A DNA stretch of 64,000 nucleotides from CAWEYO01 sp963813315. Lineage in GTDB: Bacteria; Pseudomonadota; Alphaproteobacteria; Rhizobiales; Rhizobiaceae. Both the position numbers and the translations under genes were made by a program. The stretch is from positions 1 to 64,000 of the forward strand of contig CAWEYO010000027.1 in NCBI GenBank assembly GCA_963813315.1, written 5' to 3'. The notes under the pieces were generated by a model. The model did not search any database. It saw only the letters and a program-made list of their open reading frames with translations, and was not told the DNA's origin. The stretch's first letter is position 1. The number at the start of each line of letters is the position of its first letter. Shown in pieces: positions 9,007 through 18,334 of the stretch.

Positions 9007-10627
9007 TCATTTGCGTTTGGGCGCACTCTTCGACGCTTCGTATGCATCCCGGTAACCGCGCGCGATGGACCGCACACCGCGCGCGATCTCGTCGTACGCC
9101 TCGTCGGGCAGGTTCGCCAGGGAGACGCGGAGCGACCAGTCTGGCGCTTCGAACCCGCCACCGTTCAGCAGCACGATTCCGTGCAACTCTGCCAACCGAA
9201 ATGCCAGGTCGAGCGGGTGGATGTTCTTCTTCAGGTAGGCGACCGCTTCTTCGCCAATGTTCTTGCGCGCCCAGAACTCGAAGTCGATCAATCCATAGTA
9301 GGCGTCAAAGTGCGGGTTCGGGGAGAGTTGAAGCCCCAGACCGTCGATCATGGCCATGACCCGGCGATGAACGATCTCCTTGCAGGCGGCCTGATAACGC
9401 TTGTCTGTGTCCATCATTTCGCTAAGCGAGAACAGGGTCATCATCACTTGTTGCGGCAGTGAAAGACCGGACGTGTGATTGAGCGCCACGTCGCGGCTAT
9501 CCGCGACAATTCGGTCGATGAATTTGATCTTGCGCGGCTCAAGCGTCAGCGCGCCGTAACGCTTGTCCAGAGCTTTCACATCGGCTTTCGGAAGCTGGGC
9601 GATCATTTTGTCGAAGATGTTGTCCTCATGGACCGCAATGACACCAAGCCTCCAGCCGGTGCAGCCGAAATACTTCGAATAGGAATAGACGCCGATCGTG
9701 TTGTGCGGAAGCTCGCCCAGCAAGGACCGGAAATCGTCGACAAATGTTCCGTAAACATCGTCAGTCAGCAGCATCAGGTCCGGGCGCTTGGTCTTCACCA
9801 GGTTGGCGATCTTGGCGATCGTTTCCTTGCTGAGCGCCATTCCCGTTGGATTGCCCGGATTGACGACGAAGAACGCCTTGACCTTCGGATCCTCAAGCTT
9901 CTTGATTTCGGCATCCGTGAACTGGAACCGATTTTCTTGCGGCGCCCCAATCTGCACCATTTTGAGGTCGTAGTCCTCGAGATGCGTCATTTCCACATAG
10001 GGCGTGAAGATCGGCGTGCCGAGCGCAATCGTGTCGCCAGGATGGAGCAATCGATTGGCTTTCAATGACTTGAAGATGTAGCACATGGCCGCTGTTCCGC
10101 CTTCGACCGCATAGAGATCGAACTTGCCAGCTGGCCGCGGCTTACCGCACATCGCCCACATGAGGTATTCGTGCACAATCTGCTCGTTGTGAACCAGCAT
10201 GCGGTCGGGTACCGGATAGTTGTCGCCGATGATGGAATCGACGAGCTCGTGCACGAATGCATCCGGCTCGAACTTGAACGTCTTCACCGCGAACTCCACC
10301 ATGGCCGAAAGAAAGTCGGCACCGGGCATGTCCGCGTGCTTCGTAAGCCATGCATCGAACCGCCCCGCGATGCCATTTGCCTGCGGCATTCCCCCGACAC
10401 CCGCGGGATGTTCCATCACGCGTCTGCTTTCAGTTAAAGCGAACTGTCCGAGCAGGAAGAAGCCCTCGCGCGGCGTGGTGGCGATCCAATTGGGATTGCC
10501 GCGGCCAGCATTCAGGAAAGCAGATTGGGTGGTCCGCGAAGTATTCTTGGCCAGCATGGATCAGCTCGTCCTTGATCTCAAATGGGCTCAGAGCCTCGAA
10601 TTTGCGCAGTGTAAGGATGTCAGCCAT
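9007..10627 (-). CDS. aspD: Aspartate 4-decarboxylase (AspD), frameshifted at codon 25
   Basis: PLP-dependent, fold-type I enzyme that beta-decarboxylates L-aspartate to L-alanine and CO2 and keeps some aminotransferase activity. The start MADILTLRKFEALSPF is at 10627. After IH the frame must change: at about 10555 CATGCTGGCC stands where CATCTGGCC would give IHLAKNTSRTTQ, so one extra G splits the gene. The remaining 516 residues run from 10557 to 9007 with YAVEGGTAAM, VVNPGNPTGMAL, LLTDDVYGTF and the PLP-lysine segment YSYSKYFGCTGWRLG. The joined length (about 540) matches the family. It lies upstream of the DUF3141-pta-ackA-fabI genes on the same strand but 580 bp away, so it probably has its own promoter. 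Confidence 0.9.
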
Positions 10628-11024
10628 GACTTGCTCCTAATTCTAACCGTGTTCAGTTGGAATTCCTCGCTCGCGCCGGCAGGATGTACGCGAAGCGCAA
10701 GCAGATCCTGTTTCGCCAGGGCGATCCGTTTGAGGGTTCCACGTGATCGTTTACGGACTGATCAAACTGACATCCACCCGATGACCAGCCTGTCGACGCC
10801 TGAGACTGCCGCTATCGGCGGGCATTGGCAAGGCTGAGCCTGACGATGGGGGTTCCCACACACCAAAGTCGATGACGCCAGCGCGTTCTGCCTCGGGACC
10901 GTCGTACCGTGACCAGCTGCTTACGTGAGGGTTTTCGCCTTCCGATGCGTACCATTATTCGCTACCGTCGGTGTCTTCAGGCAAAGCGTGCGTTGTTACC
11001 TGAGAAAAAAGTTGAGATGCTACG
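10628..11024. other. Divergent intergenic region between aspD and the DUF3300 gene
   Basis: About 400 bp without a recognisable gene. It must hold promoters for both divergent neighbours. I see no clear operator, and the ribosome site before ATG 11025 is weak. Confidence 0.4.
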
Positions 11025-12458
11025 ATGATCGCCAAAAGTATCCTGAAAGCCACCCTCGTGGCCGCCATCGCTACGACGATGATGGCGGCTGCCTCATCGT
11101 GCCCTGCCTTCGCGCAGGAACAGACGGCGCCCGCGCCAACCGCACCCGCAGCGCCGGCGCCGACGCCGGAACCGCTGAGCGCCGACGAACTCGAGGTGCT
11201 GGTGGCACGGATCGCGCTCTACCCGGACGAGCTCGTTGCCGTGATCTCTGCTGCCTCGCTTTATCCGCTGCAGATCGTCGAGGCAGCGCGCTACCTCGAC
11301 GCCTACGCCAAGGACAAGAGCCTCAAGCCGAAGGAAAGCTGGGACGGCAGCGTCGTCTCGCTGCTCAACTACCCGGAGGTCGTCAAGATGATGAGCGACG
11401 ACCTCGACTGGACACAGGCCTTCGGCGACGCTCTCGCCTACCAGCAGAAGGACGTGCTCATCGCCATCCAGCAGTTGCGCGAGGAAGCGGTGGCGAAGAA
11501 CATCATCAAGAGCGACGACAAAATGAAGGTAGAGACGTCGGGCGACAATATCATCATCCAGTCGGCGAGCACCGAAAAAGTCTACGTGCCACGCTATGAG
11601 CCGGCCATGCTCTACCAGCCCAGCTACGTCGCTCAGCCGGTTTCCTACTATCCCAATCCCTATCCAAGCTATTGGTACCCGACCGCGCCTTTCTTCGCGG
11701 CGGCGGCAACCGGGGCGATATGGGCAGCTGCGGTCAATTGGGACGATTGGGGCGTATGGGGTGGTGACTGGGATGCGGGCGACATCGATGTTGACTGCAA
11801 CCAGTGCTTCAACAACGTCGACTTCAATGGCAAGCTCAACCTCAAGGACGTCGACTGGAAGAATATCGACCGCTCGAAGCTGAACTTTGACCGGAGCCAG
11901 CTCGCCAAGTTCGACCGGACGAACATCAGGAACAGGGTCGAGACCAACCGGGCAAATGCGATCGGTAACCGCGCAGCCGACATCAAGAGGAACCGATCCG
12001 CAAACCTCCCCAATCGGGCAGCGAAAGCCAAGGATATTCGCAACAGCACTCTTGAGGGTCTGAAGAACCGGCCTGGCGGCGACTTGGCGAGACCCCGGCC
12101 CGAGCTGCAGAGGCCGGCGGGGCCGGGCGGACGGGACATCTCGAGGGCGAACGTCCAGCGGCCGGGCAACCTCAACCGCCCTGCGGGCAAGCCGAAGGTA
12201 GCCGGAAAACCTGACAGAAGGCCCAAGAAGCCTTCCGGTCTCGGCAATGTCGATCGCGGCAAGCATGCTCGAGTGCAATCCAACCGTGGTCAAAGGGCCA
12301 TGGGCGGCGGTCAGCGCGGCGGCGGAAGAGCCGTTCAGAATCGCGGCGGCGGGAGAAATTTGCATCGCGGCGGCGGGGGCGGTCGATCCTTCAGTGGCGG
12401 CGGCCGTCGTGGTGGCGGTGGTGGCGGGCGTCGTGGTGGCGGTGGCCGGCGGCGTTAA
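11025..12458 (+). CDS. DUF3300 exported protein with Asn/Arg- and Gly-rich tail
   Basis: A 477-residue exported protein of unknown function. A signal peptide with a hydrophobic core (residues 8-25) ends at an AFAQ site near residue 30, followed by an Ala/Pro linker. Residues about 55-200 form the DUF3300 domain (ELEVLVARIALYPDELVAV, then SLYPLQIVEAARYL and NYPEVVKMMSDDLDWTQAFG). After a Tyr/Pro segment (PYPSYWYP) and a Trp/Asp-rich stretch come Asn/Asp/Lys-rich repeats. The last 55 residues are almost only Gly and Arg, coded by a GGC/GGT-rich tract at 12300-12457. DUF3300 genes commonly stand next to DUF2950 genes, as here (21 bp downstream). An envelope or surface role is inferred. Confidence 0.85.
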   Translation: MIAKSILKATLVAAIATTMMAAASSCPAFAQEQTAPAPTAPAAPAPTPEPLSADELEVLVARIALYPDELVAVISAASLYPLQIVEAARYLDAYAKDKSLKPKESWDGSVVSLLNYPEVVKMMSDDLDWTQAFGDALAYQQKDVLIAIQQLREEAVAKNIIKSDDKMKVETSGDNIIIQSASTEKVYVPRYEPAMLYQPSYVAQPVSYYPNPYPSYWYPTAPFFAAAATGAIWAAAVNWDDWGVWGGDWDAGDIDVDCNQCFNNVDFNGKLNLKDVDWKNIDRSKLNFDRSQLAKFDRTNIRNRVETNRANAIGNRAADIKRNRSANLPNRAAKAKDIRNSTLEGLKNRPGGDLARPRPELQRPAGPGGRDISRANVQRPGNLNRPAGKPKVAGKPDRRPKKPSGLGNVDRGKHARVQSNRGQRAMGGGQRGGGRAVQNRGGGRNLHRGGGGGRSFSGGGRRGGGGGGRRGGGGRRR

Positions 12459-12479
12459 GAGCGAGAGAGGAGCAAGATC

Positions 12480-13473
12480 ATGAACACGATCCTTCATCGT
12501 CATTTGCTGCGCTCGATCTGCATGGCGGCACTTGTTGCCGGCCTTGTCGCCGCGGCGCCGATCGTGACGCTTGCCCAGGAGGAATCCCTCGGCGGCGGAT
12601 GCGACGCCGGCTGATGAGGATTCCGGCATCTTCGATTATGAGGCGGAAGAGGAGCCGCCGCTGTTCGACGACCCAGCCCCGGCAATCGATGCCTTAAAGG
12701 CCGCTTTGGCCGCCAATGACTTCGACGGCGTGGCAAAGCTGCTCGGTCTCGATGCCGGGAAACTCAGGCAAGCGGATGGTGTGATGGACACCTTCGCACA
12801 AATTCGCGACGCCGCGGCCAAGAAGGTTGTCGTCGTCGATACGGAAGACGGGAAGATCCTCCAACTCGGTGACAAGCTCTGGCCATTCCCGTTTCCAGTG
12901 CTGAAAGGAGATGACGGAAAGTGGGCTTTCGACACCCAGGCGGGCCTTGAGGAGATCGTCAACCGGCGCGTTGGCGAGAATGAGTTGGAGGCAATTGCCA
13001 CGATGCGCGAATACGTCGAGGCGCAGAACGACTACGCTTCGGAGGACCGAGACGACGATGGTGTGGAGGAATTCGCACAAAAACTGGTCAGCAGCAAAGG
13101 CGCGACCGACGGCCTATACTGGCCTGCCGACCAGGGTTCCGGCGAAAGCCCGGCGGGCGACTTCGTCGACCAGGCCGAGCTTGAGGACGCCAGCAAGGGT
13201 GAAGGATATTTCGGTTATCGTTTCCGCATCCTGACCGGCCAGGGGGACAAGGTTGCGGGAGGCGCCTATGACTACGTCATTAACGGCAACATGATCGCCG
13301 GCTTCGGCCTGATCGCCTCGCCGGTCAAATATGGCGAAACCGGCGTGAACACTTTCGCCGTGAACCAGCACGGCATCGTCTACCAAATCGATCTCGGTCC
13401 GAGCACGGAGTCGATCGTCAAATACATCGACCGTTTCAACCCGGATGATAGTTGGGAGGTCGTCAACGACTAA
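12480..13473 (+). CDS. DUF2950 exported protein, frameshifted just after the signal peptide
   Basis: Exported protein of unknown function. The ATG at 12480 opens a clear signal peptide (MNTILHRHLLRSIC, then an Ala/Val-rich core ending in TLAQEE). At about 12574 GAATCCCTCGG stands where GAACCCTCGG would continue into PSAADATPADEDSG; one extra T sends the frame to a stop at 12612. The rest (from about 12575 to 13473) is a full DUF2950 domain with QNDYASEDRDDDGVEEFAQK, GLYWPADQGSGESPAG, GYFGYRFRILTGQG and NTFAVNQHGIVYQID. It follows the DUF3300 gene and precedes an LTXXQ protein; the three probably act together in the envelope. Without the indel the protein would be about 330 residues. Confidence 0.85.
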
Positions 13474-13591
13474 GTTCCTTGCGACGGCGAGGGGTGTTCG
13501 CTATGGCAGCATGCTTGACGCTCCGAACGACCGCGGGAGCAGCGTCAATCTAAGTTGCCCTTTGCTCAAGTCTCACAAGAAGGAGGTTGCC

Positions 13592-14119
13592 ATGATGTCC
13601 AAACTTGTATGCGCCGGGTTGGTTGCACTGGTCACTGTAGGATCATCCTCGTTGGCCCATGCCCAGGTCTCTCCTGCCGGAACTGCGCGAGAGGGGCTGA
13701 CCGCTGCCGAACTGGAGACGTTAACCGACGCACGGATTTCGATTGTGAAATTCGCCCTGCAGATGACACCTGACCAGGAAAAACTCTGGCCGGCCGTAGA
13801 AGAGGCGATACGCTCCAGGGCGGCAGGGCGGCAGGCGCGCCTGGCCGAACGTGAAGCACGGATTGCTGAGTTACGCGACCGCAATGCCATCGAAATCTTG
13901 CAGGACCGCAATCCAGTCGACTTCTTGCGTCGACGCGCCGATGCCCTCGGTCAAAGAGCGGCGGAGGTCAGACGACTCTCCGACGCATGGCAACCGCTCT
14001 ATGAAACGCTCACCCCCGACCAGAAGCGGCGACTTGGGATCGCCGCTACATTTGTGTTTCGGGAAATGAGGGACGAAGTTGAAGACCGTCTTCTGACGAA
14101 TGGCGACTATCTGGATTGA
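13592..14119 (+). CDS. LTXXQ-motif (Spy/CpxP-like) periplasmic protein
   Basis: A 175-residue protein with a signal peptide (MMSKLVCAGLVALVTVG, cleavage after AHAQ near residue 25). The start is ATG 13592, with AAGGAGG at 13579-13585. Two LTXXQ-type motifs, MTPDQEKLWPAV and LTPDQKRRL, flank a long charged helix (RQARLAEREARIAELRDR). The family includes the periplasmic chaperone Spy and the CpxP inhibitor, which form helical hairpins and bind unfolded envelope proteins. Third gene after DUF3300 and DUF2950, which suggests an envelope-stress function for the set. The substrate is unknown. Confidence 0.8.
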   Translation: MMSKLVCAGLVALVTVGSSSLAHAQVSPAGTAREGLTAAELETLTDARISIVKFALQMTPDQEKLWPAVEEAIRSRAAGRQARLAEREARIAELRDRNAIEILQDRNPVDFLRRRADALGQRAAEVRRLSDAWQPLYETLTPDQKRRLGIAATFVFREMRDEVEDRLLTNGDYLD

Positions 14120-14403
14120 CGGTAGCCAACGCCGCGGCGCGGCGGGGCCGCCAGAGATGACGTTCTCCTGGATGAAGTTGAATGTCGACCAGAGATCGCG
14201 GCCCTGATCCTGAACACGGCGCGCATCGCCAACATCTTTCTGTCGCGGAAGCCTACAAGATCGCCGGCCTCGACGCCTGCAACCGCATGGGAACAGGTAG
14301 ACCAGCAACGATCCCAGTTCGGCCAGTGTAATTTCCTTTTACTGGATGTCGGCTTCGTCTGCTCCAGATCGTCCTAAGGGCGACAAGCAAGAGGAGAAGA
14401 GTT

Positions 14404-14835
14404 ATGCCGAAAATGATCTTCGTAAATCTGCCGGTCGCCGACCTGAAGCGGGCGACGGGGTTCTACGAGTCCATCGGAGCGACGAAGAACCCGCAATTCA
14501 GCGATGACACCGCGTCCTGCATGGTCTTTTCCGAGACCATCTACGCGATGCTTCTGACCCACGAAAAATACCGGCAGTTCACCGACAAGAAAATCGTCGA
14601 CGCCAAAACAAGCAGCGAGGTGCTGATCGCGCTTTCGGCAGACAGCCGCGACGATGTCGACGCCATGGTCGGCAAAGCGAAAGCCGCAGGTGTCACCATC
14701 GATCCCACCCCTACCCAAGACTATGGCTTCATGTACGGGCGCAGCTTCGAGGATCCCGATGGCCATATCTGGGAAGTGTTCTGGATGGATGTCGCGGCCG
14801 CGACAGCGGCCGGCGATCAATCCGCGGCAGCCTGA
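14404..14835 (+). CDS. VOC (glyoxalase/bleomycin resistance) family protein
   Basis: A 143-residue protein with the vicinal oxygen chelate fold: an N-terminal beta-alpha-beta-beta-beta module (MIFVNLPVADLKRATGFYES) and a second module ending in GRSFEDPDGHIWEVFWMD, in which the Glu of IWEVFW sits at a usual metal-ligand place. It resembles the 'lactoylglutathione lyase-like' proteins often found near stress genes. It has its own AGGAGAAG ribosome site (14390-14397). The substrate cannot be read from sequence. The 280 bp upstream contain no recognisable gene. Confidence 0.8.
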   Translation: MPKMIFVNLPVADLKRATGFYESIGATKNPQFSDDTASCMVFSETIYAMLLTHEKYRQFTDKKIVDAKTSSEVLIALSADSRDDVDAMVGKAKAAGVTIDPTPTQDYGFMYGRSFEDPDGHIWEVFWMDVAAATAAGDQSAAA

Positions 14836-15090
14836 AGCATCTTCAGCCGACAAGAACGCCCAAGCGGGTGCCCGCAATGGCTGCCGTCTCGCCGGGCATG
14901 GTCCTGCCCAGGCGCTGGCGCTCAAGAGCGGTGGTCAGGTTGCCGCCGCAGCGGGCAAAAAAAAGCGTGAAAAGAATTTCATGCCACATCTCGGGCGGCT
15001 GAAAGCCTTCTAGTCCTTTGATCCGTTGTCCAACATCGGTTTGCGCCGGCCCGGCTCTGCCGTCGCTGTTTGCCACAAGGCTCAAGGTGC

Positions 15091-15390
15091 TCACGTGCGT
15101 GTCATCGGCACCTCGTAACTGTTTAGCTGGCTATCCTTGCCGTTCCCGAAGCGGATTGACGGTAAGAGAATGAAGCGGGCATCGCTATACCGTACCGGCA
15201 GATCGAGCTGCCGTTCACCGCTTCTTCGTCCCGCCTTTGGACTTGCACAGATTTCCAAGGCCCTCGCGTGCGAAAATTGGCCAGCCTCCTCGATGTTTGA
15301 TACGTAACCGACACCGCTCGGACCCAACCAACCGCCATTCTCGTTCGACCAGACCAGATAAGGATCTTTTGTCAGATACCGGTCCTTCAT
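15091..15390 (-). CDS. Small conserved hypothetical protein
   Basis: A 99-residue protein without signal peptide or membrane segment. The N-terminal half (YLTKDPYLVWSNENGGWLG, then GYVSNIEEAGQFSHARALEI) resembles a short protein type I have seen in rhizobia, built on a W-x-P-x-GYV-x-AG pattern. No function is known. It stands alone between the VOC gene and the Omp25-type gene, with about 250 bp of empty DNA on either side. The C-terminal third looks less typical and could be affected by the indels common in this region. Confidence 0.5.
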   Translation of the reverse strand: MKDRYLTKDPYLVWSNENGGWLGPSGVGYVSNIEEAGQFSHARALEICASPKAGRRSGERQLDLPVRYSDARFILLPSIRFGNGKDSQLNSYEVPMTRT

Positions 15391-15601
15391 GCGTGCTCCA
15401 AAGCTATTGAAACAGAGTGATCGAGAAGCCGAAGGCGCTCAGCCGCACAGTGCCTCGACGCCGTCTTCGGAAAAGCGCTGATCTCGGCTCTGACGTTGTT
15501 CCTTTCGCAGATCACTCGGGCCGGTCTCGGGCCATACCTTCGCCGCGCATTTGAGCGCGATGAGTTTCGTCAAATCGTCATCCAAGCGACGACCAGCAAA
15601 A

Positions 15602-15622
15602 TGGCCCAGACAATGTCCGGGC
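15602..15622 (-). terminator. Hairpin after the first Omp25-type gene
   Basis: On the minus strand GGCCCGGAC-ATT-GTCTGGGCC forms a near-perfect stem 23 bp past the omp stop, followed by ATTTT. Its stem closely matches the terminator after the second omp paralogue (58522-58550), so gene and terminator seem to have been copied together. Confidence 0.6.
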
Positions 15623-15644
15623 CAATTCTTTGTTGCCGTGACGA

Positions 15645-16331
15645 TCAGAACTTGTAGGCGACACCGACTGTCACTGTGTTGGTCTCGAGTTCGACGTCGC
15701 CGAAGTCGTCGAACGTCTGGTTGCTGAAATCATAATAGCGGTACTCGAGGCGGCCAATCCAGTTGTTGGTGAAGGCGTATTCGGCGCCCGCTCCGACGGT
15801 CCAGCCGGTATAAGTTTGGTCCGTATCGAGGAAGTCGTCTTCAAAGGCGTCTCCGGCTCCTTCAGCGGAAAACTGGGTAAAGGCTACGCCGCCGGTGGCA
15901 AAAATAAGGGTGCGGTCGAACGCATAGCCTACACGGGCCCGCAATGAAGCCAGATAGTCGCTGCCGACATCGACATTCTGGTCACCGAACCGCTGTGTGT
16001 TGATGGTGAAGGTCTCGTCGTTCCAGACCCCGTTGAAGTCGCCTTCCGCACCGATCACCCATGGGCCGGTCTGCCAGTTGTAGCCGGCATAGACGCCGAA
16101 GAGGCCGCCGTTGAAGTTGTCCCCGAACACGCCAATGTCGGGATCGCCACTGACGCTGCTGTCGGACCAGAGGCCGCCGCCCTGAAGACCGACATAGCCA
16201 CCGGTCCAGGTAAATATCGGCACTTCCTGATACACAGCCACAGGTGCCGGCGGTTCCTCTATCACCGCATCGGCGGCATATGCGCTGGTGCTGGCCAGTC
16301 CAGCCATGAGTGCAAGGGCAAAAACTTTCAT
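15645..16331 (-). CDS. Omp25/Omp31-type outer-membrane beta-barrel protein
   Basis: A 228-residue porin-like barrel. The signal peptide MKVFALALMAGLASTSAYAA begins at ATG 16331; the open frame upstream of it belongs to another gene. The mature part has the family pattern FTWTGGYVGLQGG, YAGYNWQTGPWVIGAEGD, SLRARVGYAFDRTLIFATGG, GAGAEYAFTNNWIGRLEYRY and ends in VTVGVAYKF with the C-terminal Phe needed for barrel assembly. It is a paralogue of the barrel at 57836-58501: most strands are nearly identical, and loops differ. Members of this family are abundant surface proteins of Brucella and rhizobia. Confidence 0.9.
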   Translation of the reverse strand: MKVFALALMAGLASTSAYAADAVIEEPPAPVAVYQEVPIFTWTGGYVGLQGGGLWSDSSVSGDPDIGVFGDNFNGGLFGVYAGYNWQTGPWVIGAEGDFNGVWNDETFTINTQRFGDQNVDVGSDYLASLRARVGYAFDRTLIFATGGVAFTQFSAEGAGDAFEDDFLDTDQTYTGWTVGAGAEYAFTNNWIGRLEYRYYDFSNQTFDDFGDVELETNTVTVGVAYKF

Positions 16332-16566
16332 AAGCTCATTCCATCCTGATTTCAGGCCCCCGTAGCCTTGATGAGGTCCGTACCACCACTTGCTTGAGAA
16401 AGCTGTGACATGGCTGCAACAGAGAGGAATGGATTGCCGCACGCCTTTGGGCACGCCGGTGCTGGTCTCTTGACTGCGCAGTAACGTGCGCCACGTTTTG
16501 CAAATATGACGCTGCGGCGCATTTAGCTTTGACATATCGATCGCGGACCGATGGTTACGCGCTTTC

Positions 16567-16860
16567 TCAACCCGGTGCAACGCCCTCCAGGCCTCGAGCA
16601 CCCGTCCGGCAATCTGCAGGGCACGCTGCGCGGCGTCTTTTTCGCTGATATCCTCGCCAAGCATCTGCCGCTCGAGGAGGCGGCCCGCCCTGCATGGCCC
16701 CAATCGCCAGCAGCACGGCTGCCTCGTCAGGCTCGGCCATGATGGTCACTAGTTCGGCCACGGTGTCGCCGTCGACCAGATCGCCGAGCATCTGCGTCAG
16801 GGCGCGGGCAAGGGGTTCTCTGGCTTTATCAACGTCCGGGTACCTTTCGCAACACCTCAC
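16567..16860 (-). pseudogene. Hypothetical cytoplasmic protein, frameshifted near 16690
   Basis: The first 58 residues (RYPDVDKAREPLARALTQML, then LVDGDTVAELVTIMAE and EPDEAAVLLAIGAM) look like real protein. After GAMQG the sense continues in another frame as RAGRLLERQMLGEDISEKDA and ALQIAGRVLEAWRALHRVEK down to about 16540, so a one-base indel near 16690 is likely. I do not recognise the family. That second frame has no stop before the omp gene and would fuse to it, which I take as chance. Confidence 0.45.
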
Positions 16861-16945
16861 AGCTGGCCGGCTGGCTTCAGCAGATCGGCCAGTTGAATGC
16901 TAGTCCGGAATGTCGCCCATCTGCTTGAGGGTTTCGCCTGTCGCC

Positions 16946-17200
16946 TCAGGCCATATTGAGATGCTCGGCTCGCACAGTGACCGGCACTTCGTAACCATGC
17001 AGGTGGACGGTCACGCGACCGTCCTGACCTTGGAGAACGACGGCATTGCCTTCGGAAAGCTCGGGGCCCGTTCCTCCCTCGAGAGAGCAATGGAAGGACG
17101 CACAGGCTTTACGACAAGGCTCCGCCGCTAGCGCCTCCTCGCGGGCAATCAGCGAATTGGCACGTCTGCCAGCGTCAGCCAGCGGATCGGGGCGCGCCAA
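16946..17200 (-). CDS. Possible small hypothetical protein
   Basis: An 84-residue frame whose second half (GNAVVLQGQDGRVTVHLHGY then EVPVTVRAEHLNMA) looks like a real beta-rich protein rather than a shadow frame. No family is recognised. There is no competing gene on the other strand. Start and existence are uncertain. Confidence 0.3.
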   Translation of the reverse strand: MARPDPLADAGRRANSLIAREEALAAEPCRKACASFHCSLEGGTGPELSEGNAVVLQGQDGRVTVHLHGYEVPVTVRAEHLNMA

Positions 17201-17587
17201 TGAACTCTGCTTGCATCAGGGGATCCGGGCGCTGAACTGGATTGGTCGCCTTGCTTTGGCTGCATCGATCTACCCGCCGAAAACCGATATCACCCACGAT
17301 TGCGCGTCGATGTCGCACTTGTAGCAGCGCGCGGACCTTGGGGCCTGATAGCGGAAGATCCTCCGATGGAGTAGGGATCGTCGCACCACCAAGACCTTTT
17401 CCTGAATTTAACGGTAGGCCGAAAGCGCCTATGATACGCGCACGGTCCGGTTCGCCGGGCTGCCCAGTCGTTGCGTCCGCCGAAGAGTTCGGCAGCGACT
17501 GGCGCCGGCCGTTTGTTGAAAAGAGGCTAGCAGCCGGGACTGGATTGTGTGCGGCGATGAGGCGTCACCACGAGCGGAGGTGGCGGA
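17201..17587. other. Intergenic stretch without recognised content
   Basis: About 390 bp before the DUF4326 gene. I see no gene, repeat or clear regulatory site. Confidence 0.4.
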
Positions 17588-17946
17588 ATGACGGAGTGGA
17601 CTGAATCTGAACGGGAGCGGCAGGCGGCGGTACTGGCCGGCGAGAGCGTCGTGGCTAACGTTCGTAAGGGCGCCGACGAGGCGCTCGTCGCGTGGGCGAA
17701 GGCGGAAGGTCGCTTCGTCTATATCGGCCGGCAGGTGCGCGGTGGCTGGAAGCAGTCAGTCTGGGCGAACCCCTTCAAGCTTGGCGCTCACGGCGACCGC
17801 GACGAGATCATTGCCGCCTATCGCGATCACCTGGACCATTCACCGGCGTTGAAACTGCGGCTGCCGGAACTGCGCGGCAAGGTGCTAGGCTGTTGGTGCC
17901 ACCGGAGCCATGCCACGGTGACGTGCTTTGCGAGGCGGTGAACTAG
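17588..17946 (+). CDS. DUF4326 protein, frameshifted near the C-terminus
   Basis: About 120 residues. It has the DUF4326 pattern YIGRQVRGGWKQSVWANPFK, then a helix (RDEIIAAYRDHLD) and the conserved LGCWC. In the ATG frame the end reads HRSHATVTCFARR, but the next frame reads PEPCHGDVLCEAVN, which is the usual ending (CWC-x-PEPCHG-D). One base is therefore missing near 17897. DUF4326 proteins occur often in phages and mobile elements and have no established function; the paired Cys/His at the end suggest metal binding. A GGAGG site (17576-17580) precedes the ATG. Confidence 0.75.
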
Positions 17947-18334
17947 CCGCTCAGTTCCGTGGCCTGGCGCATCATCATCCTTCTCCTTTCGAGGCGCCCC
18001 CGGGCCCTTCCTGATCGCCAATAGGCGGGCGCAGAGCGGCTGCCAACTTCCCTTTACCAAAGAGCGCAGTCGCCTCGTTCAATACCCCCGCCATTTACGG
18101 GTGAGGCAGCGGGAGCTTCGTGGCGGGGCTGCTCTTGCCGACGCAGTCGGCTGCAAGCGCCTCGCGCAAAGCCGTCACCAAAAATGCGAGCTCGAGCGGC
18201 AAAAATGCCCGCGCGTTGATAGTATTTTTCGTGCGTCATAAGCCTGAAGTATTAGTTGCGTTGCCTGCACTCGTGCCTAGACTGCGCTCCCTCTACCTAG
18301 TCGTCGTCCCTGCCGTCATTTTCATCGAGGTCAA
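17947..18334. other. Intergenic stretch without recognised content
   Basis: About 390 bp between the DUF4326 gene and a small hypothetical frame. Nothing recognisable is seen. Confidence 0.4.

Noticed and set aside
11094..12629. Long minus-strand frame of 511 codons opposite the DUF3300 gene
   Set aside because: It is the antisense shadow of the DUF3300 gene, whose signal peptide, domain and codon pattern are convincing.
16332..16703. Omp25-type barrel with a 124-residue N-terminal extension
   Set aside because: The extension is the reading of an upstream gene in the same frame; a proper signal peptide starts at 16331.
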